A stretch of 53,801 bases of DNA, from contig NZ_JOGB01000047.1 in assembly GCF_000719335.1 (NCBI RefSeq), positions 1 through 53,801 on the forward strand, in the 5' to 3' direction. Position 1 is the first letter of the stretch. Each line of letters opens with the position of its first letter. Source of the stretch: Streptomyces sp. NRRL S-87 (GTDB lineage: Bacteria > Actinomycetota > Actinomycetes > Streptomycetales > Streptomycetaceae). Made by a program: the position numbers and the translations under genes. This document shows positions 38,595 to 46,588 of the stretch, in pieces. The notes beneath the pieces were generated by a model. It had not been told where the DNA came from and searched no databases. It was given only the letters and a program-made list of their open reading frames with translations.

Positions 38595-40868
38595 GGCGAA
38601 CAGCTCGGCGAGGAGCTCGGGGCCGACGGGGACGGGAGCGGGCCGGTGGGCGGGAGGCCGTACGCCCGCGAGTTCCCGCACCAGGAAGTCCCAGCAGCGC
38701 GTGCGGACGTAGGCGATGTGGTCGATGAAGGTGTGCTCGGCACCCGGGACGACCAGCAGCTCGAAGTCCTTGCCGGCGGCGATCAGGCGGTCGGCCAGGC
38801 GCAGCGTCTGGTCCGGGTGGACCTGGTCGTCCATCTCCCCGTGGACCAGGAGCAGCTTGCCGGCCAGGCGGTCGGCGAGCTCGAGGTTGGAGGTGCGGGC
38901 CCAGGCCTCGGGCCGGTCCGCGCCGTCGTAGGCCTCCACGAAGCCGAGGCTGAAGCGGGGGGCGTCGTGCGAGCCGGAGAGGGCGACCCCGACCTTGAAG
39001 ACCCCGGGGTGGTCGAGCATCGCGCGGGCGGCGGCGTAGCCGCCTCCGGAGTGGCCGAGGACGCCCGTCCGGTCCAGGTCCATCCACGGTCGGGTCCGGG
39101 CCAGTTGACGCAGGGCCGCGACGTGGTCGTCGAGGTTGCCGGCGTCGGCCAGTCGACCGTAGGAGGCGTCGTGGAAGGCCTTGTCCCGGCCCGGGGTGCC
39201 CCGGCCGTCGAGGGCCACGACCACGAAGCCGAGCGCGGCGAGGGGTTCGGCGTCCAGGCCCAACCCGCCGGGGTCGAAGCACGGGGCGACCCGGTTGACC
39301 TGCGGGCCGGGGTAGACGTTGTCCACCACCGGGTAGCGCCGGCCGGGGTCGAAGCCGCGCGGCTTGTAGAGCACGCCGTAGACGTCCGTCACGCCGTCGG
39401 CGGCCTTGACGCGGAAGCGCTCGGGGGCGGTCCAGCCGGTGGCGACCAGTGCGGTGACGTCGGCGCGTTCGAGCTCGACCAGCACGCGACCGGTGCGGTC
39501 GCGGACCGTCGTCACGGGAGGGGTGTCGACGGTGGAGGCGGAGTCGACGAAGTACGCCCCGCCGGGCGCCGTGGTCACCACGTGGTCCAGGTCGTCGTCC
39601 GTGAGCCGCGCGAAGCCCGAGCCGTCCAGGCCGACCCGGCAGACCGTGCGCCGGTAGGGGTCCCCCTCGACCAGCCCGGACGCCGTGAACCACAGCACCC
39701 GCTCGGCCTCGTCGACGTGCAGGATCCGGCGGACCGCCCAGGGTCCCGAGGTGACCCGTCCGAGCAGGGCGCCGGTGTGCAGGTCGTAGCGGTACAGGTG
39801 GCCCCAGCCGTCGCGCTGCGAGTACCAGAGCACCTCGTCGGCCAACACCTGCACGATCGGCTGCTCGTACGCGAACTGGTTGGGCTCCACCCGCGTGGGC
39901 CCGCTCTCGGCGAGCACGGTGGTGACCTCGCCGGTGACCGGGTCCATCCGGTGCAGGGTGAGGGTGCGCAGGTCGCGCGGCCGGTCGAGGTAGTACACCG
40001 CCGAACCGTCCTGCGCCCACCACGCCCACCCGAGGGTGATCGGCGACATCACGGGCATGAGGAGCGGTTCGGCCCGCCCGCGGACCGCCGCGCCCCCGAC
40101 GGCGTCCAGGACGACCAGCTCGGCCTGCGGCACGTGCGCGTCGCCGGGGTGGGCGAACCGCTGGGTGTGCAGGCGGGGTGCGCCGCCGTCGGCGGGTCGG
40201 GCCTCGATCAGGTGGGTCTCGCGAACGGCGCGTTCGTCGGTCCGGTGGGCCAGCACCTTCGTCGAGTCGGGCGACCAGGCCACCGCGGGCGGCAGGTGCG
40301 GCAGGCCGAACTTCCGCAGCAGGGTGGCGTTGGCCGTGCACTCGGGGCCGTAGCCGTACCCGTGAGCGGGCGCGCCGTCGGTGGTCAGGGCCCACTCGCG
40401 GCCGTCGGCGAGCGAACGCACCCACAGGTCGTGGCCCCGCCGCGACACGGCCAGCCTGCCGTCGGGGGACGGCACCTCCAGCGGGCCGGCCGGCGGTGCT
40501 GCCTCGGCTCGCTCGCAGGCGTAGTCGGCCAGGCCGCAGCGCCAGTACGCGCCGAACGCCGCGAACTCCACGCCGTCGCCGGCGAGCACGACGGCCGCGA
40601 ACGGCAGGGCCTCGGGGTCGACCGGCCGGCCGCAGGCCGCGGCGAGCGCGGCCGCCAGCCGGGGGTGGTCGAAGGCCGGCTCACGGGTGCCGGCCGCCGG
40701 GTCGGCGCGTACGAAGCGCTTGCCGGTGGGGGTGCTCACCGCGTACCAGAAGCGGGCGCCGGCGTCGGTCCACTGCGGCCTGACCCGGTCGCCGACCACG
40801 AGCTCGCCGGGGCGGGCGGGGCGGCGCAGCAGCAGTTCGGCGGCCTGGTAGTCCTCGGTGGTGCTCAT
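38592..40868 (-). CDS. S9 family serine peptidase, DPP IV-like
   Basis: A 758-residue prolyl-oligopeptidase-family enzyme. An N-terminal beta-propeller-like region (about 1-500) with repeated strand patterns (SPDGRLAVSRRGHDLWV, AWSPDSTKVLA) is followed by an alpha/beta hydrolase domain. The triad is visible: Ser607 in GHSGGG, Asp680/681 in EMDDQVHP, and His712 in AEHTF. No signal peptide is evident, so it is probably cytoplasmic. The family removes dipeptides or cleaves small peptides, often after Pro. The ATG at 40868 opens MSTTEDYQA. It is downstream of the DUF4097 gene on the same strand with an 86-bp gap, so co-transcription is possible. A link to maturation of the NRPS product or the Pro-rich secreted protein is speculative. 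Confidence 0.92.
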   Translation of the reverse strand: MSTTEDYQAAELLLRRPARPGELVVGDRVRPQWTDAGARFWYAVSTPTGKRFVRADPAAGTREPAFDHPRLAAALAAACGRPVDPEALPFAAVVLAGDGVEFAAFGAYWRCGLADYACERAEAAPPAGPLEVPSPDGRLAVSRRGHDLWVRSLADGREWALTTDGAPAHGYGYGPECTANATLLRKFGLPHLPPAVAWSPDSTKVLAHRTDERAVRETHLIEARPADGGAPRLHTQRFAHPGDAHVPQAELVVLDAVGGAAVRGRAEPLLMPVMSPITLGWAWWAQDGSAVYYLDRPRDLRTLTLHRMDPVTGEVTTVLAESGPTRVEPNQFAYEQPIVQVLADEVLWYSQRDGWGHLYRYDLHTGALLGRVTSGPWAVRRILHVDEAERVLWFTASGLVEGDPYRRTVCRVGLDGSGFARLTDDDLDHVVTTAPGGAYFVDSASTVDTPPVTTVRDRTGRVLVELERADVTALVATGWTAPERFRVKAADGVTDVYGVLYKPRGFDPGRRYPVVDNVYPGPQVNRVAPCFDPGGLGLDAEPLAALGFVVVALDGRGTPGRDKAFHDASYGRLADAGNLDDHVAALRQLARTRPWMDLDRTGVLGHSGGGYAAARAMLDHPGVFKVGVALSGSHDAPRFSLGFVEAYDGADRPEAWARTSNLELADRLAGKLLLVHGEMDDQVHPDQTLRLADRLIAAGKDFELLVVPGAEHTFIDHIAYVRTRCWDFLVRELAGVRPPAHRPAPVPVGPELLAELFA

Positions 40869-40954
40869 CGCGTTCGTCCGTCCTCGGTCTCGGTGGCGGG
40901 TGTGGTGGTGCGGCGCCGGGGCGGCGCCGCCGGGTCGGGGGTGGGGGCCGCTGC

Positions 40955-41626
40955 TCAGAGGCTGCGGGCGGTGATGTCGCCGTAGGAGGTGGTGGCGTGG
41001 ATGTTCAGTGCGGCGGCGGCGCCGTCGGTGTTGCTGAGGGTGTTGTGGATGCGGCCGTAGGCGGTGCCGGCGTCGAGGGTGGCGGAGACGCCGCGGGCGG
41101 CGCCGACCTCGATGCGGCCGTGCTCGGTGCGCAGGGTGACCGTGCCGGCGACGGCCTCGGTGATGCGCAGGTCGCCCTTCTGCGTGGTGATGTCGGCCGG
41201 GCCGGCGAGGCGGCCGACGGTGACGTCGCCGGCCTGCAGGGCGAGGCGGGCGCCGGCGGTCTCGTCGAGCTTGACGGTGGCCTGCGCGGCCCGGAAGGCC
41301 ACGTCGCCCAGCCGTCCGACGCCGCGGAGTTCGGCGGCGGCCGCCGTCGCCTCCACGTGGGAGCCGGCCGGCAGCTGCACCGTCACCTCGACCGCACCCG
41401 AGTTGCCCAGCACCCGGTTCCCGCCCTCGGCGGCCACGATCCGCAGGACGCCGTCGGCGTAGCGGACCCCGACCTGCTCGGCCGCCTTCACGTCCCGGCC
41501 CTTGGCGGCGTCCGCGGGCAGGACCTCCACCACGGTGTCCACACGGTCGGCGGCGATGAACCGGATGCGACCGGCCGGGACGTCGACGACGGCGGAGACG
41601 GGGGCGGCGGTGGCGAACTTCTGCAT
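40955..41626 (-). CDS. DUF4097 family beta-strand repeat protein
   Basis: A 223-residue protein of the DUF4097 type: repeated short beta-strands with regular hydrophobic/Gly spacing (for example LRITEAVAGTVTLRTEHGRIEV), predicted to form a parallel beta-roll. No signal peptide, membrane segment or catalytic motif is seen. The function of the family is not established. Its start (MQKFATAAPV) is preceded by GGAGAAAC. It diverges from the HTH/MarR-like regulator at 41872 across an intergenic region full of TTGCA motifs, so that regulator probably controls it. The S9 peptidase follows downstream. Confidence 0.8.
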   Translation of the reverse strand: MQKFATAAPVSAVVDVPAGRIRFIAADRVDTVVEVLPADAAKGRDVKAAEQVGVRYADGVLRIVAAEGGNRVLGNSGAVEVTVQLPAGSHVEATAAAAELRGVGRLGDVAFRAAQATVKLDETAGARLALQAGDVTVGRLAGPADITTQKGDLRITEAVAGTVTLRTEHGRIEVGAARGVSATLDAGTAYGRIHNTLSNTDGAAAALNIHATTSYGDITARSL

Positions 41627-41690
41627 GACGTTTCTCCTTCTCGGGCGGCGGGGGCCTTGTTGCCCTCGCCGTTTCTGATGAGCGAAACGC

Positions 41691-41840
41691 TACGTTGCAT
41701 TCAAGGATCAGGCAACGTATTCGTTGCAAGACATAGGGGTTTACGCAGGTCAGAGGCACAATTTCATTGCAACGACCCTGCCGACTAATGCAACAACCTT
41801 CCGACCGACGTTGCAATGACCTGAAGGTGAAGGCTAAGCT
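41691..41840. promoter_or_regulatory. Operator cluster and promoter between the DUF4097 gene and its regulator
   Basis: GTTGCA-type motifs recur. ACGTTGCAT begins at 41692. GCAACG-TATT-CGTTGC is an inverted repeat at 41712-41727. CATTGCAACG is at 41765-41774, ATGCAAC at 41788, and CGTTGCAATG at 41809-41818. For the plus-strand gene TTGCAA (41811) and TAAGCT (41835) give a possible -35/-10 pair 18 bp apart, overlapped by the last motif. Confidence 0.7.
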
Positions 41841-41871
41841 GGGACCACCACGCAGCACGAAGGAGACCGCG

Positions 41872-42678
41872 ATGCCGGGAGGCAGACTCACCCAGCAGGA
41901 ACGCCAGCAGATCGCGCTGGGGCTGGCCGACGGCCTCGCCTACGCGGAGATCGCCAGGCGCCTCGACCGCCCGACCTCGACCGTCACGCGCGAGGTGATG
42001 CGCAACGGCGGCCCCACCGGCTACCGCGCCGACCTCGCCCACCGCGCCACCGAACACCGCGCCCAGCGCCGCAGGCAGGCCGAGCCGCGGGAGCCGGGCA
42101 CGGCCCCGCGGGCCGACGGACGCGACGCCGCCGAGGTGCGCGCGTACGAGGAGGTGTTCACCACCGTGCTCATGGCGTCCGGCGTGCCCAAGATGATGGC
42201 CCGGGTACTGGCCTGTCTCTGCACCACGGACTCCGGCAGCCTCACCGCCTCCGAACTCGTCCAGCGCCTCCGGGTGAGCCCGGCGTCCATCTCGAAGGCG
42301 GTGGCGTTCCTCGAGGAACAGGGCCTGGTCCGCCGGGAACGCGACGAACGCCGCCGCGACCGGTACGTCGTGGACGACGACATCTGGTACCGGTCGATGA
42401 TGGCCAGCGCCCGCTCCACGGCCCAACTCGTCGAGACCGCGCGGCAGGGCGTCGGCGTGCTCGGCCACGGCACCCCGGCCGGCACCCGCTTCGAGAACAT
42501 CGCCCGCTTCCTCGACTTCGTCTCCGAGAGCATCGTGCGCGCCGCGGAACAGGCCCGCGACGTCCTCTCCGCCAAGCCCGGGACCGACGCCGAACGGCCG
42601 CACCGGACCGACGCCGAACGGCCGCCCGGGACCGACGCCGAACGGCCGCACGGGACGGGCACCCCGGACGGCGACTGA
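41872..42678 (+). CDS. Transcriptional regulator: IS30-like HTH joined to a MarR/GbsR-like winged helix
   Basis: A 268-residue regulator. Residues about 4-50 (LTQQERQQIALGLADGLAYAEIARRL, then STVTREVMRNGG) resemble the HTH_38 helix-turn-helix found in IS30 transposases. Residues about 90-190 form a MarR/GbsR-like winged helix (ELVQRLRVSPASISKAVAFLEEQGLVRRERDERRRDRY). The C-terminus carries three 8-residue repeats of TDAERP type. AAGGAG (41860-41865) fixes the ATG at 41872. It faces the DUF4097 gene, and the motifs between them include one over its own predicted promoter, suggesting autoregulation. No transposase catalytic domain remains, so the IS30-like head is a domain recruited for DNA binding. 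Confidence 0.82.
   Translation: MPGGRLTQQERQQIALGLADGLAYAEIARRLDRPTSTVTREVMRNGGPTGYRADLAHRATEHRAQRRRQAEPREPGTAPRADGRDAAEVRAYEEVFTTVLMASGVPKMMARVLACLCTTDSGSLTASELVQRLRVSPASISKAVAFLEEQGLVRRERDERRRDRYVVDDDIWYRSMMASARSTAQLVETARQGVGVLGHGTPAGTRFENIARFLDFVSESIVRAAEQARDVLSAKPGTDAERPHRTDAERPPGTDAERPHGTGTPDGD
42579..42655 (+). repeat. 24-bp in-frame repeats at the regulator C-terminus
   Basis: ACCGACGCCGAACGGCCG recurs three times with a 24-bp period, encoding GTDAERPH, RTDAERPP and GTDAERPH. It gives a charged, probably disordered tail. Confidence 0.8.
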
Positions 42679-42696
42679 CCGGTAGCGTGCGCAGGC

Positions 42697-43284
42697 ATGG
42701 GGGAACTCATCGTGATCAGGCACGGCCAGACGGAGTGGAGCCTGTCGGGCCGGCACGCCGGCCGGACCGACGTGGGGCTGACCGGCGCGGGCGAGGCGGC
42801 GGCCAGGGCCCTGGCCCCGAGGCTGGCCGGCCGCCCGCTGGCGGCCGTGTTCAGCAGCCCGCTGAGCCGCGCCGTGCGAACGGCGGAGCTGGCCGGCCTG
42901 ACCGGCGCCCGGCCCGATCCGGACCTGCTGGAATGGGACTACGGCGGCTACGAGGGCCTGACCGCCGAGCAGATCAGGGAGTCGAGGCCGGGCTGGGACC
43001 TCTGGCGGGACGGCGTCGTTCCCGGCGACTCCGAGCATCCCGGCGAGCAGCTCCAGCAGGTGGCCGCGCGCACGGACGCGGTGCTCGACCGCGTCCGGCC
43101 GCTGCTGGCCGAGGGCGATGTCGCCGTCGTCGCGCACGGCCACCTCGCCCGCATCCTCACCGTCCGCTGGCTCGGCCTCGACGCGTCCGCGAGCCGACTG
43201 CTCGGCCACCCGCATCCGGGCACCCTCAGCTTCCTGGCCACCGAGGACGGCCAACCGGTCGTCTCCGCCTGGAACGTCCCGTAG
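42697..43284 (+). CDS. Histidine phosphatase family protein (phosphoglycerate mutase-like)
   Basis: A 195-residue histidine phosphatase. The phospho-accepting His is in VIRHGQTEW near the N-terminus, with a distal His in VVAHGHLARIL. An acid/Arg set (SSPLSRAVRTAEL, LLEWDYGGYEG) completes the fold signature. Family members dephosphorylate small metabolites, and the substrate cannot be told here. The ATG at 42697 has no good binding site. TAGCGT ten bases upstream could be a -10 box, which would make the transcript leaderless. It starts 18 bp after the regulator gene. Confidence 0.88.
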   Translation: MGELIVIRHGQTEWSLSGRHAGRTDVGLTGAGEAAARALAPRLAGRPLAAVFSSPLSRAVRTAELAGLTGARPDPDLLEWDYGGYEGLTAEQIRESRPGWDLWRDGVVPGDSEHPGEQLQQVAARTDAVLDRVRPLLAEGDVAVVAHGHLARILTVRWLGLDASASRLLGHPHPGTLSFLATEDGQPVVSAWNVP

Positions 43285-43382
43285 CCCGAGCCCGCTGCGG
43301 GTCCGCGCCCGGTCACGGCGCGACGCCGTCTGTCAGTGCCTCCCATACGGTCCCCCAGGGGGGCCGGGACGGGGGAGGGGGC

Positions 43383-44126
43383 GTGGTGGACAGGATCCGT
43401 CGCGGTGAGCGGGGCAAGCAGCAGACCTGGCAGTGGCTCATGGTCCTGCTGGCGCATCGGGGCCTGTGCGTCTACTGCGGTCGTCGCCCCGCCACCACGA
43501 TCGACCACGAAAGACCCGTCGTCGACGACGGGGCGGACGTCTGGTGGAACTTCGTCCCTGCCTGCGAGGACTGCAACCGCTGGAAGAAGGGCCGCAGCGC
43601 GAAGCGTTGGGTGGTCGACATGGACCTGCACCACAGGTATCCGAAGGCGGGCTTCGCCACGCGCGCCATGCCACCCAGGATCTACGCCGGCATCACGAGG
43701 CGCGTCGAGCGCGTGCAGCGGGAGATAGCGGACGCGGACCGCCGCGAGTGGTTCCGGCTGCACTACGGGCGCGAGAAGCACCGGAACAAGACCGAGCTGT
43801 TCACGATCCTCGACCGTTGCAGGGCGGAGCTGCGGGGCTACCCGCACCATCCCTGGCGGACGCCGACGCTCGGCACGTCGGACAAGGTCTGCACGCGCCT
43901 CATCTGCTGCGGTTACCGGCATCCGCAGGCGGAGTACCTGGTGGCCTTCCTGGCTCCGGAGGAGCGCACGGCCTTCCGGCGGGCCGTCTTCAACGAGCGT
44001 GCCCATGAGGGCGACGTACTCGGGCGACTCGTCCGGGAGTACCTCGCCGGCCGCGAGCGTGACCGCAACCAGGACGCCGCTCCGCTCAGTGGTCGAAGTG
44101 GAGCTCGGGTCGGGTCCAGAGGGTGA
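43383..44126 (+). CDS. HNH endonuclease family protein
   Basis: A 247-residue protein with an HNH nuclease core at about residues 25-75: CVYCG, TIDHERPV, WWNFVPACEDCNRWKKG. The two CxxC pairs should hold zinc and the DH...N...C pattern is the catalytic beta-beta-alpha metal motif. The rest is basic and unrecognised. The GTG at 43383 follows GGGGGAGGGG; a second GTG at 43386 is equally possible. It is alone, with no methylase or phage genes nearby, so a restriction or homing role is not supported. The last dozen codons run into an antisense WD40-like remnant (44086-44253), suggesting that the native C-terminus was altered. Confidence 0.82.
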   Translation: MVDRIRRGERGKQQTWQWLMVLLAHRGLCVYCGRRPATTIDHERPVVDDGADVWWNFVPACEDCNRWKKGRSAKRWVVDMDLHHRYPKAGFATRAMPPRIYAGITRRVERVQREIADADRREWFRLHYGREKHRNKTELFTILDRCRAELRGYPHHPWRTPTLGTSDKVCTRLICCGYRHPQAEYLVAFLAPEERTAFRRAVFNERAHEGDVLGRLVREYLAGRERDRNQDAAPLSGRSGARVGSRG

Positions 44127-44253
44127 GGTCGCTGCTGGTGGCGACCGCCAGGGTCAGGCCGGAGGGAGAGAACCCGGCCGCGCGGAGTTCCGAGTAATCG
44201 GAGTGGAGGACGTGCCACCACGACCCTCCAGCAGGGCCCTTGTGGGCACTGAC
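44086..44253 (-). pseudogene. C-terminal remnant of a WD40-repeat-like protein
   Basis: Read on the minus strand, about 55 codons ending in TGA encode a peptide with a beta-propeller blade pattern: LRAAGFSPSGLTLAVATSS followed by DLTLWTRPEL. That is the FSPxGxxLAxxxxDxxLxLW signature of WD40-like repeats. No start codon, ribosome binding site or upstream propeller is present, and the stretch overlaps the end of the HNH gene antisense. It is most simply the 3' scrap of a lost gene. Chance similarity in a short GC-rich frame cannot be ruled out. Confidence 0.5.
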
Positions 44254-44346
44254 CGGGCGCAAGGCGCAGGGCGCAGGGCTGTCACATCGGCGGGGCGGGG
44301 TCCGTCAGTGGGGTGAGAGCACGACGCAGAGCCCGGAGGAATCGAA

Positions 44347-44895
44347 ATGAGCGACATGACCGACGCCACGCGGACCACCGCCCCCACCCACGCGGCCGAC
44401 ACCCACGCCATCACCACCCGCGCCGCCGAATCGCGGCTGCCGAACCCGGCGCGGCTCGTGCCCGAGCTGGGGGCCGTGGCCGGGGCGCTGTACAAGGCCG
44501 TGACCAACGGTTCGGTCGCCAAGACGACCGTCGACCTGATGCAGCTGCGCGCCGGGCAGATCGTCGGCAACACCTACCTGACCGTGATGCACACCGACAG
44601 CCTCCGCAAGGGCGGCGTCACCGAGGAGCGCATCACCGCGGTCGCCTCGTGGCGGGACGCGCCGTACTTCAGCGAGGCCGAGTCGGTCGCACTGGAGCTG
44701 GTGGAGGCGGTGCTGGTGGGCGGCGGCCGCGGCGAGCGGGTGCCGGACGCGCTCTACGAGCGGGCCGCGGAGGTCTACGACGAGACCGCGCTCACCACGC
44801 TGGCGCTGGCCATCGGCCAGGTCAACTTCTTCATCCCGCTGGCCCTGATCGGCAAGCCCCTCCCCGGCCTGAAGCCGTCCGAGCAGTGGCGCTGA
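44347..44895 (+). CDS. AhpD-like / carboxymuconolactone decarboxylase fold protein lacking the CxxC
   Basis: A 182-residue AhpD-like protein. In the family the segment normally reads like INGCAYCVDMH, with a redox CxxC and a nearby His. Here it is IVGNTYLTVMH: both cysteines are replaced (Asn and Leu) and the His is kept. The rest of the fold is conserved (LMQLRAGQ, then ERITAVASWRDAPYFSEAESVALELVEAV, ALIGKP). A peroxidase or disulfide role is therefore unlikely, and another activity or a binding role remains possible. GGAGGAA precedes the ATG. It stands alone on the plus strand; the next genes face it. Confidence 0.8.
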   Translation: MSDMTDATRTTAPTHAADTHAITTRAAESRLPNPARLVPELGAVAGALYKAVTNGSVAKTTVDLMQLRAGQIVGNTYLTVMHTDSLRKGGVTEERITAVASWRDAPYFSEAESVALELVEAVLVGGGRGERVPDALYERAAEVYDETALTTLALAIGQVNFFIPLALIGKPLPGLKPSEQWR

Positions 44896-44935
44896 GGCGC
44901 GCGGCCCGCACCGGCCCGGGAGCACCCGCCCCGGC

Positions 44936-45352
44936 TCAGCGGGCGGCTGCGGGCTGCGGGGCTCCGGGGGACAGGACGCGGCGGAGGCCCTTGAGCAGGG
45001 GCTCGCGCGGGGCCAGGGTCTGCTCGGACCGGTGCATGAGGCGGGCCGGGTGGATGCGCAGGACGGCGGTCAGGCCGCCGCGGTTCTGGTCGAGGGTGAC
45101 CAGCCACGTGCCGTCTGTGGTGAGGTACGCGGTGCGGGCCGGGGCATCGCCGGGACGACCGGCGGCGGCCATCCAGTCGGGGACGAACGTGCGGGCCAGT
45201 TCCTCGGCGAGCTCGGCCGCGCCCTCCGGGCCGCCGTCGACGGGGTCGCTGAAGTAGAGGGACATGTGGGTGGACGCCACCGTCCGCATGTCGACGAGGT
45301 GGGTCTCGTTGCGGCGTTCCTCGACGAGGACGTGCCAGTTCGTGCCGGTCAT
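44936..45352 (-). CDS. Hypothetical protein, 138 residues
   Basis: I do not recognise this protein. It opens MTGTNWHVLVEERRNETHLVDMRTVASTHMSL and has alternating hydrophobic/charged segments suggesting a small alpha/beta fold, with no signal peptide, membrane helix or cysteine. A Pro/Ala-rich tail follows the folded part. The codon pattern is typical of the window, so it is probably a real gene. It converges on the AhpD-like gene and lies downstream of the HAAS gene with an 82-bp gap. Confidence 0.65.
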   Translation of the reverse strand: MTGTNWHVLVEERRNETHLVDMRTVASTHMSLYFSDPVDGGPEGAAELAEELARTFVPDWMAAAGRPGDAPARTAYLTTDGTWLVTLDQNRGGLTAVLRIHPARLMHRSEQTLAPREPLLKGLRRVLSPGAPQPAAAR

Positions 45353-45434
45353 GGCGCGACCGTATGCAGGGAGCCCTTCCGGGACAACGGACTTGAGCTT
45401 CTTCTGCGGTACGCCGGGCCCGGCCGCCGCGCGG

Positions 45435-46019
45435 TCAGCGGCGGGCGGCCCGCAGCAGGGCGACGGCGCCCAGGATCGGTACGAGCAGCGAGGTCGCGGC
45501 GATCACGAGGAGTTCCACCGCGCCGAGGCGGCCGCCGGCGAGCAGGAACGCCCCCAGGAGCAGGGCGACGGGGACGGCCGCGCAGGCGGCGGTGGCGATC
45601 ACCTTGGGGCGGGTGCCCCAGTGGCCGGAGGTCCACAGCAGGACCAGACCGGCGATCAGGGCCAGGGTGCCGACGTAGGAGTTGAGCAGGACCAGGATGC
45701 CGGCGCCGGCGAGCAGGCCGACGGTCAGGCGGGTGCGCGTGCCGTGTCCGGCGGGGGCCGCCGGGGCGGTGGCGGGGGCCGCCGGGGCGGTGGCGGGGAC
45801 GGGCGGCTCCTCGGCGAGGGCGGAGGCGGCGACCGTGCGGGGGTCGCCGAGTTCGGCGAGCACTTGGCGCAGGCGGTCCTCGTCGTCGGTCTCGCTGACC
45901 TCGATGTGCTCGCGCAGGTCGGCGAGGAGCTCGGCGCGGCGGTCGACGGGCAGGACGGCCGTCTCGCGCTCGACGGCGGCGAGGTAGGCGGTCACCAGCG
46001 GGTTCTCGATGGCGTTCAT
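45435..46019 (-). CDS. HAAS-domain (DUF1700-like) membrane protein
   Basis: A 194-residue protein. The N-terminal 70 residues (NPLVTAYLAAVERETAVLPVDRRAELLADLREHIEV, then LRQVLAELGDP) are a HAAS signalling-type helical domain. An Ala/Pro linker encoded by short repeats follows, then about four membrane helices (LTVGLLAGAGILVLL onward). The ATG at 46019 overlaps the PadR stop (ATGA), so the pair is one operon. HAAS proteins are typically encoded beside PadR regulators, and their molecular role is poorly defined. Confidence 0.85.
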   Translation of the reverse strand: MNAIENPLVTAYLAAVERETAVLPVDRRAELLADLREHIEVSETDDEDRLRQVLAELGDPRTVAASALAEEPPVPATAPAAPATAPAAPAGHGTRTRLTVGLLAGAGILVLLNSYVGTLALIAGLVLLWTSGHWGTRPKVIATAACAAVPVALLLGAFLLAGGRLGAVELLVIAATSLLVPILGAVALLRAARR

Positions 46020-46390
46020 GCGGAATCCCCCTGCGGGTCGTGGAGAAAGTGGTCGACGGCGTCCCGGAACAGCGGCCACGCCTGGGTGAACTCGGCGAGG
46101 GCCGCCCGGCCCACGGCCGTGAGGGTGTAGTACCGGCGCGGCGGGCCGCTGTGGGACTCGCGCAGCTCGGTGTCGACGTACCCCTCGCGGCGCAGCCGCG
46201 ACAGCAGGGGGTAGATCGTGCCCTGACTGGTGGTCATGACGCTGACCTCGGAGAGCTCGGTGAGGAGCTCCACGCCGTAGCGCGGGCGGTCCCTCATGAG
46301 CGCGAGGACGCAGTACTCCAGCACCCCCTTGCGGAGCTGGCTGGGGACCCGGCCTCCCTCCGCCTCATTCTTTGCGATACCAGGAACCAT
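46016..46390 (-). CDS. PadR-family transcriptional regulator
   Basis: A 124-residue PadR-like repressor. The winged-helix signature is clear: LRKGVLEYCVLALMRDRPRYGVELLTEL, then TSQGTIYPLLSRLRREGYVDTEL, then GPPRRYYTLTAVGRAAL. The ATG at 46390 has no Shine-Dalgarno sequence. TATCTT, a good -10 hexamer, ends seven bases upstream, so the mRNA probably begins at the start codon. It is co-translated with the HAAS protein, whose expression it likely controls. Confidence 0.9.
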   Translation of the reverse strand: MVPGIAKNEAEGGRVPSQLRKGVLEYCVLALMRDRPRYGVELLTELSEVSVMTTSQGTIYPLLSRLRREGYVDTELRESHSGPPRRYYTLTAVGRAALAEFTQAWPLFRDAVDHFLHDPQGDSA

Positions 46391-46588
46391 GTAATGCAAG
46401 ATAGCCGGACGGCCGTGTCCCCTGCAAGGCGGTCGGCGAGCGACGCGGTCGGCCTGCGCGCGGGCACCGCTCGCCGGTGCCGGACCGGATCGGCCGGTAC
46501 GAGGGCTCGATCCGGTCCGGCATCACTCAGGGGGCACTCGTCGGACGGACACGGCCGACCGGCCGACCGGCCCGTCCGAAGAACGAAC
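46391..46588. other. Intergenic region between two minus-strand genes
   Basis: It holds the PadR -10 box (TATCTT at 46403-46398, minus strand). It also holds an imperfect hairpin, TCGGACGG (46541) with CCGTCCGA (46572), around CGGCCGAC repeats. That hairpin lies just after the P450 stop and may terminate it. Nothing else is seen. Confidence 0.45.

Noticed and set aside
41872..42678. IS30 transposase fragment
   Set aside because: The IS30-like HTH is followed by a complete winged helix, a good ribosome binding site and a matching operator region. No integrase core or inverted repeats are seen.
43383..44126. HNH gene as part of a restriction or phage defence system
   Set aside because: No methylase, helicase or other defence gene is adjacent; neighbours are a metabolic phosphatase and an AhpD-like protein.
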